A stretch of DNA of 26,533 nucleotides, taken from a virus. The notes beneath the pieces were generated by a model. The model saw nothing but the letters and a program-made list of their open reading frames with translations. It did no database searches and was not told where the DNA came from. Numbering within the stretch: position 1 is the first letter of the stretch; each line of letters begins with the position of its first letter. Shown here piece after piece: positions 15,678 through 20,668 of the stretch. The position numbers were made by a program, and so were the translations under genes. The stretch spans positions 1 to 26,533 of IMG/VR virus record IMGVR_UViG_3300042987_001241; one strand, 5' to 3'.

Positions 15678-16176
15678 GGTTATACATAATTTCTTTAATG
15701 CAGATTATTCTTGGGATAATTTTATAAAGTCTATAAGCGATGCTTATGATGTAAATGATCCAAATAATAAGATTGAAGGGCCAAAAGAGGTAGTTGGGAA
15801 AGTAAACTTTTGGCAAAAATTAACTGTAACTTTAGATAATATCAATGAGCAAAATTTTCCAGGGATTGAAGATAAAGTAGTCAAATTAGTAGAACTACAC
15901 AGAACCTTTAGAGATATACCCAATAGATGTACTGGTTATTTTGGTGCTGTAAGTTTTACAAACAAAGAGCCTACTACAGGAAAACATAGCGATCCAATAG
16001 ATGTTATTTATTGTCAATTTATTGGTTCTGTTGTTTGGAGTATATTTACTGATGCTGGTCAACAGGACTTTACATTAAATCCTGGCGATATTATTTATGT
16101 GCCAAGATATGTTGATCACGAAGTAACATCTTTAACTCCAAGAGCAGCAGTATCTTTCATGTTTGATGCGGTATGA
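15664..16176 (+). CDS. cupin/JmjC-like Fe(II) oxygenase
   Basis: A 170-residue protein. The C-terminal half shows TGKHSDPIDVIYCQFIGSVVW (H108 and D110 as HxD), LNPGDIIYVPRYVDHEV (distal H152) and LTPRAAVSF (R160). The NPGDxIYVPxxxxHEV strand is the cupin/JmjC-hydroxylase signature of ribosomal oxygenase and aspartyl hydroxylase relatives. It overlaps the second oxygenase by 14 nt and the glycosyltransferase by 4 nt (ATGA), so all are translated together. The family usually hydroxylates amino-acid side chains in proteins. A non-catalytic sugar-binding cupin is possible but less likely with all ligands present. Confidence 0.75.
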   Translation: MEETKVIHNFFNADYSWDNFIKSISDAYDVNDPNNKIEGPKEVVGKVNFWQKLTVTLDNINEQNFPGIEDKVVKLVELHRTFRDIPNRCTGYFGAVSFTNKEPTTGKHSDPIDVIYCQFIGSVVWSIFTDAGQQDFTLNPGDIIYVPRYVDHEVTSLTPRAAVSFMFDAV

Positions 16177-16937
16177 AAAACGCCATAGTCTATTCTTTTG
16201 TTCTTAGGTCAGGTAGTATTAAAGACCTTCATTGCTATAAGCAGTTGAAGTATTCTATAGATACCCTGCGAAAATATAATGAAGATATACCTGTTTATGT
16301 TTATATATCTGGTGCTGATTTATCTAATTTAGCATTTGACAAAAATGTTCATATTGTAAAGTTTGATGTTGTAGATGATGGCGGATGGCCTGAAGATTGG
16401 GTTAAATTAGGATATTTACAATTCCTAAAGCATAGATGGGAAAATGCAATACAGTCCATACATGACTACAATTTAGATAACATTTTATATCTTGATACAG
16501 ATACCGTATTCCATGGAGATCCAGAAATACTATTTGACAAATATGGATCAACAGAATATCTATGGGCAAAGCCAGACAATAGTACTGACATAATGCAAAT
16601 AGTTGAAGTTTGGCCTGGTATGAATGATGGCCAATTTATACTAAGTAAAGCCTTAGCAAATAAAGACATACTTAAGCATATGAAGTTCTATGTTAATCAT
16701 ATTACCTCTAAGCATAAAGATAAACTGACAAATCAACAATATAGAGATTTATGCTGGATATCCACACAATACGCAGTTTGGGATTACTTTCAAAATCAAA
16801 ACAATCCAGTAAAATATTTTGATGATAAAGAAGTTATGCTTCATGTAGAGCCAGAACATAATAATACAGATAAGTTGATTCTGCATCATTACTATAGTGG
16901 AAATACGACTAAGTTTGTTCCAGGAGAATATCTATGA
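16173..16937 (+). CDS. GT-A fold glycosyltransferase
   Basis: A 254-residue protein. It begins KNAIVYSFVLRSGS and has a sugar-nucleotide binding core. The hallmark is NILYLDTDTVFHGDPE with the metal-binding DxD at residues 108-110. Further on are NDGQFILSKA and a C-terminal ILHHYYSGNTTKF that resembles the closing His/Lys motif of GT8-like enzymes. Enzymes of this fold transfer a sugar from a nucleotide donor with a divalent metal. It overlaps both neighbours by ATGA, one a protein oxygenase and the other a sugar-nucleotide epimerase, which suggests glycosylation of a hydroxylated protein, plausibly the fibre. Assignment among GT8, GT77 and others cannot be made by eye. Confidence 0.8.
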   Translation: MKNAIVYSFVLRSGSIKDLHCYKQLKYSIDTLRKYNEDIPVYVYISGADLSNLAFDKNVHIVKFDVVDDGGWPEDWVKLGYLQFLKHRWENAIQSIHDYNLDNILYLDTDTVFHGDPEILFDKYGSTEYLWAKPDNSTDIMQIVEVWPGMNDGQFILSKALANKDILKHMKFYVNHITSKHKDKLTNQQYRDLCWISTQYAVWDYFQNQNNPVKYFDDKEVMLHVEPEHNNTDKLILHHYYSGNTTKFVPGEYL

Positions 16938-17944
16938 AAATATTAGTAACAGGAGTTGCTGGATTTCTTGGTAGTTACATAGCAGAAGCCTTCTTAAAAC
17001 TTGATTATCAGGTTGTTGGAATAGATAATCTTATAGGTGGAGAACTATCAAACATCCCAGAAGGTGTTGAGTTTCATGAATTAGACCTAAATAATCTTGA
17101 ATCAATCAATGATATTTTTACTGGAGTAGATATAGTTGTTCATACAGCATGTACTCCTCATGAAGGGCTGTCTGTTTTTAGTCCCGCTTTTGTAACGCAG
17201 AACACCTTTCAGGTAACTGCTAATGTCCTCAGTGCCTCTGCCAGGGCAAATGTAAAGAAGTTCGTATACATGTCCTCTATGGCAAGATATGGCTCTCAGG
17301 AGACACCTTTTACAGAAGATATGACTCCTATGCCACAAGATCCTTACGGCATTGCTAAATACGCCTCAGAGATGCTTGTAAGAAATGTATGCAATACGCA
17401 TCATATGGATTTTGTAATTTTAGTTCCACACAACATTATTGGGCCAAAACAGAAATATGATGACCCATTCCGTAATGTCGTGTCAATCATGATTAATCGT
17501 GCTCTACAGGGCAAACAGCCAATTATTTACGGCGACGGTAATCAGATGAGATGCTTCTCATTTATTAGTGACTTGATTAATCCTATTGTCCAGGCATGTT
17601 TAGATGGAAGAGGAAATAGTCAGGTAATAAATATTGGACCAGATGATGAGTTCATAACTATAAACGATTTGGCAAAGAGAATATGTGATCAAGTGGGCCT
17701 GCCCTATAATCCCATCTATTTGCCAAGTAGACCTCAAGAGGTAAAACTTGCTAACTGCAGTGCAGCAAGAGCAAGAAATGTCTTGGGCTACAGAAAGACA
17801 ATAACCTTAGATCAAGGTCTATCAGAAATGATTGAATGGATAAAGGCGAAGGGTACTAAGCAATTTAAGTATCACTTACCAGTAGAACTTGTAAAAAAGA
17901 ATACACCATCAACTTGGACTGATGATTTATTTAATAAATTATAA
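16934..17944 (+). CDS. NAD-dependent sugar-nucleotide epimerase/dehydratase
   Basis: A 336-residue extended short-chain dehydrogenase/reductase. It starts MKILVTGVAGFLGSYIAEAF with the GxxGxxG nucleotide-binding loop (G7, G10, G13). It has VYMSSMARYG with the active-site serine (near 114-115), and DPYGIAKYASE with the YxxxK pair (Y138, K142). The length matches UDP-glucose 4-epimerases and related 4,6-dehydratases. AGGAG lies seven bases before ATG 16934, which also overlaps the glycosyltransferase stop. It probably makes the sugar donor for the glycosyltransferase just upstream or for the GT4 enzyme at 21140. The exact sugar is not readable. Confidence 0.88.
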   Translation: MKILVTGVAGFLGSYIAEAFLKLDYQVVGIDNLIGGELSNIPEGVEFHELDLNNLESINDIFTGVDIVVHTACTPHEGLSVFSPAFVTQNTFQVTANVLSASARANVKKFVYMSSMARYGSQETPFTEDMTPMPQDPYGIAKYASEMLVRNVCNTHHMDFVILVPHNIIGPKQKYDDPFRNVVSIMINRALQGKQPIIYGDGNQMRCFSFISDLINPIVQACLDGRGNSQVINIGPDDEFITINDLAKRICDQVGLPYNPIYLPSRPQEVKLANCSAARARNVLGYRKTITLDQGLSEMIEWIKAKGTKQFKYHLPVELVKKNTPSTWTDDLFNKL

Positions 17945-17956
17945 GGAGCATAACAA

Positions 17957-18196
17957 ATGAGCATAGAGCAGTGGGCAGGCTTTATAGTTTCTGCAATCAC
18001 AATAGCAGTAGCATTCGCTGGATCAGTCAGATGGCTGGTTAAACATTACTTAAGCGAATTAAAAACAAATGGTGGAACAAGCCTTCGTGATCAGGTCAAT
18101 AGACTTGAGTCCAGAGTAGATGAGATTTTTATTCTACTTGTTGAGGCTAATAAGCCAAAGAGAAAGAAAACATTTGTAACAAAAGGCGAAGAATGA
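17957..18196 (+). CDS. single-pass membrane protein, DUF2746-like (lysis-associated)
   Basis: A 79-residue protein with one membrane segment at residues ~6-27 (WAGFIVSAITIAVAFAGSVRWLV), followed by a charged helix with a coiled-coil pattern (LRDQVNRLESRVDEIFILLVEANK) and a basic tail. This layout matches small actinophage membrane proteins annotated DUF2746 that sit next to endolysin genes. They may be holin partners or antiholins. ATAAGGAG precedes the ATG, and the stop overlaps the endolysin start as ATGA. Confidence 0.75.
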   Translation: MSIEQWAGFIVSAITIAVAFAGSVRWLVKHYLSELKTNGGTSLRDQVNRLESRVDEIFILLVEANKPKRKKTFVTKGEE

Positions 18197-18690
18197 TAAA
18201 ATCACAAAATGGATGGCCTGCATCTCCTGATCAAAAGGAAATAGGTATAAAGGTCTTTAAAATCAAAAACACTAAGAGAGAAATGAGACTACAGAAAGAC
18301 GCTGGAGTAATCTTGGCTGCCTTTGCTGCTGAGTTTCACGCTCAGGTAGAGCCTATTGATGAGGGAGTGTTTGATGATTGGGCATACGCCTACCGTAATG
18401 TGAGACTGAGTGATTCTGAATTATCAAATCACGCATCAGGCACAGCCATAGATCTTAACGCAACAAAACATCCTCTTGGAGCACAAAATACATTTACCAA
18501 GCAGCAGGCTGCTACAATTAGAGAGTTATGTAAGAAGTACGGAATTCGTTGGGGCGGAGATTATTCAAAGCGTAAAGATGAAATGCACTTTGAAATAATT
18601 GAGACACCTGAACAAGTAAAAGCAAGAATAACTAAAATGGGACTAAAGCCCACTAAGGAGAAGAAAAATGGCAAAGGCCAAGATAGTTAA
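18193..18690 (+). CDS. endolysin, M15 family L-Ala/D-Ala-type peptidase
   Basis: A 165-residue protein carrying the VanY/M15 zinc peptidase motifs: LSNHASGTAIDLNATKHPLG with zinc ligands H80 and D87, then GGDYSKRKDEMHFEI with the third ligand H132 and nearby acidic residue. Peptidases of this type cut peptide crosslinks in peptidoglycan and serve as phage endolysins. It has no signal peptide, so release through the holin encoded downstream is expected. It is coupled to the membrane protein upstream by ATGA. The basic tail (PTKEKKNGKGQ) may aid wall binding. A virion-associated role is possible but less likely in this context. Confidence 0.88.
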   Translation: MIKSQNGWPASPDQKEIGIKVFKIKNTKREMRLQKDAGVILAAFAAEFHAQVEPIDEGVFDDWAYAYRNVRLSDSELSNHASGTAIDLNATKHPLGAQNTFTKQQAATIRELCKKYGIRWGGDYSKRKDEMHFEIIETPEQVKARITKMGLKPTKEKKNGKGQDS

Positions 18691-18883
18691 ATCCAATAAA
18701 GAGAAGGCAATTGCAATGGCTCAATCATGGGCAAGAGCATCTCTCGCATCAGTTGTAGCCCTCTACATGAGCGGAATCACTGACTGGAAGGTATTAGGCA
18801 ATGCATTTATTGCAGGCTTGCTTGGACCTTTAGCAAAGGCTCTTGATCCAAAGTCAACAGAGTTTGGCAAGGGATCCAAATAG
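18668..18883 (+). CDS. holin (r1t-like)
   Basis: A 71-residue protein. The hydrophobic region ASLASVVALYMSGITDWKVLGNAFIAGLLGPLAKAL has the TDWK turn and GLLGPLxKALDPK ending typical of r1t-type holins in actinophages. There are two short membrane helices (about residues 23-35 and 44-58) and a charged tail. It starts inside the end of the endolysin gene (23-nt overlap) with AAGGAG upstream. It would open the membrane for the M15 endolysin. The promoter for the downstream small RNA lies in its last codons. Confidence 0.85.
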   Translation: MAKAKIVKSNKEKAIAMAQSWARASLASVVALYMSGITDWKVLGNAFIAGLLGPLAKALDPKSTEFGKGSK

Positions 18884-18892
18884 TAGTATAAT
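18864..18892 (+). promoter_or_regulatory. sigma70-type promoter overlapping the holin end
   Basis: TTGGCA (18864-18869), a 17-base spacer, then TATAAT (18887-18892). The predicted start is near 18899. It points into a 95-base segment without an ORF that ends in a terminator. Confidence 0.75.
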
Positions 18893-18898
18893 TAGATA

Positions 18899-18995
18899 TT
18901 AAGATCACAACGCTACACACATCCATAAGGGAATTTTGAGCGATTCAGGTCTTAAGGATGGCCCTGGAGTCAAATCTGGGGCCATTTTAAATTTT
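18899..18995 (+). ncRNA. candidate small RNA downstream of the holin
   Basis: The segment between the promoter at 18864-18892 and the terminator at 18958-18995 has no credible ORF. Its predicted first eight bases TTAAGATC (18899-18906) pair with GGTCTTAA (18948-18955) just before the terminator stem. Inside, CGCT (18911-18914) can pair with AGCG (18939-18942). The result is a compact two-domain RNA of about 97 nt. The match between promoter-predicted start and the 5' helix supports a real transcript. Alternatively it is the leader or attenuator of the transglycosylase gene. Confidence 0.55.
18958..18995 (+). terminator. intrinsic terminator after the lysis cassette
   Basis: ATGGCCC (18958-18964) pairs with GGGCCAT (18979-18985) around a 14-base loop; TTTTAAATTTTT follows. 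It closes both the lysis operon and the short RNA unit that begins at 18899. Confidence 0.8.
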
Positions 18996-19038
18996 TACAT
19001 ACAATATCATTAAGATGGTCTAAAAGTGTCCCAAATCG

Positions 19039-19096
19039 CCTGCAAACGACGATAAAGGGCAATCTACGGGAAAGGGGCAGGTAGTGACAGAACCTG
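19039..19096 (+). promoter_or_regulatory. leader with two mutually exclusive helices before the transglycosylase gene
   Basis: GCAGG (19077-19081) can pair upstream with CCTGC (19039-19043), or its shifted version CAGGT (19078-19082) can pair downstream with ACCTG (19092-19096). The two cannot form together. They lie 12 bases before the ribosome site AAGGAG (19108-19113). No known riboswitch class is recognised. Confidence 0.35.
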
Positions 19097-19120
19097 TTTA
19101 AATAACCAAGGAGAATACCT

Positions 19121-19522
19121 ATTAAAAAAGATACAATAATCGGAGGATTATGCGTATTAATAGCAGTTTTATTATTACAAGTAAATACTCCAACACCAGC
19201 AGTTCCAGTAGTATATACTGAAAGACCACCTCTAATGCAGGTATCTGCAAAGGAAGTGGCAAAGGAATTGCTTACTAAAGAACAATATTCATGCTTTACC
19301 AAGTTGATTGGAAAAGAATCAGCCTGGAATCCTAAAGCAGAAAATCCAAGATCCACAGCAAGTGGAATAGGACAAATGCTTGATTCTACTTATAGTAGTT
19401 TAGGCATGAAAAAACAAAAGGCAGGAGTAAGTCAATTAGTGGCTACCCTTTCATATATTTCCAGAAGGCATGTAACTCCTTGCGGAGCATGGAAACATTT
19501 TCAGAACAATGGCTGGTATTAG
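19121..19522 (+). CDS. membrane-anchored SLT-type transglycosylase with probable ATT start
   Basis: The frame is open from 19106. A perfect AAGGAG (19108-19113) lies seven bases before ATT at 19121, and no ATG, GTG or TTG occurs until 19235, which lacks a ribosome site. From ATT the protein has 133 residues: KKD, then one membrane helix (TIIGGLCVLIAVLLLQV), a Pro-rich linker (NTPTPAVPVV) and a lysozyme-like domain with KLIGKESAWNPKAENPRSTA and SGIGQML, where the Glu in GKES is the catalytic acid of soluble lytic transglycosylases. The domain is short. It could help lysis or act as a wall-opening enzyme. Two cysteines (SCFTK, TPCG) may bond outside the cytoplasm. With the ATG start the anchor would be lost. 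Confidence 0.75.
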   Translation: MKKDTIIGGLCVLIAVLLLQVNTPTPAVPVVYTERPPLMQVSAKEVAKELLTKEQYSCFTKLIGKESAWNPKAENPRSTASGIGQMLDSTYSSLGMKKQKAGVSQLVATLSYISRRHVTPCGAWKHFQNNGWY

Positions 19523-19525
19523 AGT

Positions 19526-19555
19526 TTGACAGTATACCAATCACCATGTTATAAT
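19526..19555 (+). promoter_or_regulatory. consensus sigma70 promoter for the anti-SD RNA
   Basis: TTGACA (19526-19531), 18-base spacer, TATAAT (19550-19555): both hexamers are perfect consensus. The predicted start is A19562. It begins five bases downstream of the transglycosylase stop codon. Confidence 0.9.
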
Positions 19556-19561
19556 GAGTAT

Positions 19562-19659
19562 ATTCATGTTGCCATATGAATAAAAATGTCGGATCACCTC
19601 CTGACAGATAGCCTCCAGGGCTGTTTACTCTCATTCTCACTCTGGAGGCTATTTTTTTT
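19562..19659 (+). ncRNA. small RNA displaying the 16S rRNA 3' tail (anti-Shine-Dalgarno mimic)
   Basis: A ~98-nt unit between a consensus promoter and a perfect terminator, without a meaningful ORF. Three hairpins are visible. The first is TATTCAT (19561-19567) with ATGAATA (19576-19582) at the 5' end. The second is TGTC (19587-19590) with GACA (19603-19606), enclosing exactly the 12 bases GGATCACCTCCT. The third is the terminator. That loop is identical to the conserved single-stranded 3' tail of bacterial 16S rRNA, including the CCTCC anti-Shine-Dalgarno. The RNA would offer ribosome-like pairing to AGGAGG sites in mRNA, so a translational decoy or general antisense repressor is inferred. 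No named RNA family is recognised. Confidence 0.8.
19608..19659 (+). terminator. strong intrinsic terminator of the anti-SD RNA
   Basis: ATAGCCTCCAG (19608-19618) pairs perfectly with CTGGAGGCTAT (19642-19652) around a 23-base loop and is followed by eight T (19652-19659). Its arms contain CCTCC and GGAGG, so its 3' arm could also pair with the anti-SD loop of the same RNA. Confidence 0.9.
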
Positions 19660-19665
19660 GTCTAT

Positions 19666-19695
19666 TTGACATATAAAAAACTCTAATGCTACAAT
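19666..19695 (+). promoter_or_regulatory. sigma70 promoter at the start of the second half of the map
   Basis: TTGACA (19666-19671), 18-base spacer, TACAAT (19690-19695). The predicted start A19702 is also the A of an ATG that opens a nine-codon frame (stop 19729-19731) overlapping the start of the 19721 gene. It starts seven bases after the U-tract of the terminator. Confidence 0.8.
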
Positions 19696-19720
19696 GTATC
19701 TATGATGAAGAGAGATCAAT

Positions 19721-20017
19721 ATGTATTATAGAGGCGTCAAGCAGGTAAGAACATCCAGCAATGCCTATAGCACTGTGCGATATGATAAAGATGGAAATAT
19801 TCTTTTAGAAACAAAGGCTGCAAGAAAAGCCAGAAATAAGGCTATGCAAGCAGCAAGAGCAAAGAATAAAAACAAGAAGAAGTCAGATAAGAAAAAATGG
19901 AAAAAACTTTTAAATAAGTATGAGAATACTTGTTGTATTTGCCATCAAGAAGTTCTTGTTGGTGAAGAGATATTTTGGAATATCAAGAGCAAAAGGATCA
20001 AGCATGTAACGCATTAA
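19721..20017 (+). CDS. basic protein with incomplete zinc-finger-like end
   Basis: A 98-residue protein, first of the probable early genes, behind a strong promoter. Residues 30-70 are extremely Lys/Arg/Ala-rich (KAARKARNKAMQAARAKNKN and further KKKSDKKKWKK), suited to binding nucleic acid. The C-terminus reads CCICHQEVLVGEEIFWNIKSKRIKHVTH. This is the pattern of a zinc finger of the CxxC...GE..W...K..HV.C type, but the last ligand is His instead of Cys and the gene stops there. GAAGAGAG is a modest ribosome site. Possible roles are host takeover or DNA binding; no family is certain. Confidence 0.7.
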   Translation: MYYRGVKQVRTSSNAYSTVRYDKDGNILLETKAARKARNKAMQAARAKNKNKKKSDKKKWKKLLNKYENTCCICHQEVLVGEEIFWNIKSKRIKHVTH

Positions 20018-20048
20018 AATTGTAAAAATATACTCTTTTCAGAATCAA

Positions 20049-20222
20049 GTAATTGTGCTTGAGGGAACAACACCTAAGACAACAGAAGGAGTCAAGGCGT
20101 AAGGTAAAAACTTACAGAGTTTGAGGAAAGTGGCATCAGTTGGTAACTGACACTCTCAAAGGAAAGTTTCTGAAGGGCGTTAGTTTAAAAAACTAATGAA
20201 GATACCTACCTGGTTCGTGCCA
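20049..20222 (+). ncRNA. candidate structured non-coding RNA, unrecognised
   Basis: The 20018-20416 gap has no convincing gene. This part folds into nested helices: CAGAAG (20083-20088) with TTTCTG (20167-20172) closes a junction. The junction holds hairpin GTAAG/CTTAC (20099-20115) and a compound hairpin TTTGAG/CTCAAA, AGT/ACT and TCAGTT/AACTGA (20120-20160) with a GGCA internal loop and a GGT loop. A further hairpin, TTAGTT/AACTAA, lies at 20180-20196. The purine-rich single strands (GAGGAAAGT, AAAGGAAAG) resemble those of catalytic or regulatory RNAs. I do not recognise RNase P, tmRNA, a group I intron or a riboswitch. A weak TATACT box lies at 20029-20034. It may be the 3' part of the 19721 transcript. 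Confidence 0.45.
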
Positions 20223-20245
20223 AAAAACAATTAAATAATAAAAAC

Positions 20246-20376
20246 GCTTGCTTCGCAAGCAAAGCCTTACGGCTTTAGATATTAAAACTTTTAAGCCAAG
20301 AAGATGTTGAACTTTACTTCTTGGTTCTTTTATTTATAATAAGTAATAAGGGCGAAGCCCTTTTGGCGAAGCCAAA
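20246..20376 (+). repeat. cluster of compact perfect hairpins with GCGAAGC cores
   Basis: Four short perfect hairpins lie in 131 bases: GCTTGC-TTC-GCAAGC (20246-20260), AAAGCC-TTAC-GGCTTT (20261-20276), AAGGGC-GAA-GCCCTT (20348-20362) and TTTGGC-GAA-GCCAAA (20362-20376), with a terminator hairpin between them. Three contain GCGAAGC, the first on the minus strand and the others on the plus strand. GCGAAGC is known as an unusually stable DNA mini-hairpin. A role in replication start, transcription termination or promoter structure is possible. Confidence 0.7.
20294..20335 (+). terminator. intrinsic terminator in the hairpin cluster
   Basis: AGCCAAGAAG (20294-20303) pairs with CTTCTTGGTT (20317-20326, one G-U) around a 13-base loop, followed by CTTTTATTT. 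It would end transcripts from the promoter at 19666-19695 after the candidate structured RNA. Confidence 0.7.
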
Positions 20377-20381
20377 TTCTT

Positions 20382-20410
20382 TTGCTTTATAAAAACTCTT
20401 CATGTATAAT
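20382..20410 (+). promoter_or_regulatory. promoter for a probable leaderless mRNA
   Basis: TTGCTT (20382-20387), 17-base spacer, TATAAT (20405-20410). Six bases follow and then the ATG at 20417, so the predicted +1 is the A of the start codon. No Shine-Dalgarno is present. Confidence 0.65.
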
Positions 20411-20416
20411 AAGAAT

Positions 20417-20668
20417 ATGAAAAACATGCCTGGTATCTTTAGTAGATTCTATAAAGAGAATCCTATTGAGAAAATAATGAATATGACAGATGAAGAGATT
20501 ACTCTGGCTATTGATAAATATCTTGATAAATATATAAAAGGGTGGGAATCCAGAAATAAAGGAAAAGACCTTCCTGATATAAATCTTATGACCATAAATG
20601 ATATTAGAAATATAAGAACCAATGTTTCTAAGAAGCCAAAAATTTCTGGCAGGAGAAGTTATGACTGA
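20417..20668 (+). CDS. hypothetical 83-residue protein, probably leaderless
   Basis: I place the start at ATG 20417 because the -10 box TATAAT ends six bases earlier; an upstream ATG at 20402 would fall inside the promoter. The protein (MKNMPGIFSRFYKENPIEKI...) is basic and helical, with a MTDEEITLAIDKYLDKYIKGW segment like a small helical domain and a basic end (VSKKPKISGRRSYD). No family is recognised. It overlaps the next gene by 8 nt and opens an operon that runs through the GT4 glycosyltransferase. Confidence 0.65.
   Translation: MKNMPGIFSRFYKENPIEKIMNMTDEEITLAIDKYLDKYIKGWESRNKGKDLPDINLMTINDIRNIRTNVSKKPKISGRRSYD

Noticed and set aside
18970-19356. 128-codon minus-strand frame
   Set aside because: It is antisense to the transglycosylase and its leader, has no ribosome site, and begins inside the SLT domain.
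19235-19522. ATG 19235 as the start of the transglycosylase
   Set aside because: There is no Shine-Dalgarno, and a continuous upstream frame encodes a good membrane anchor behind a perfect ribosome site. Kept only as an alternative.
20116-20160. RNase P-like GAGGAAAGT motif
   Set aside because: Only the short purine motif fits. The partner strand, the other conserved regions and the expected order are missing.
20018-20240. Group I intron interrupting the zinc-finger gene at 19721
   Set aside because: The gene does end early in its finger, but I could not find the P7/S core sequences or a convincing 3' exon continuing the finger.
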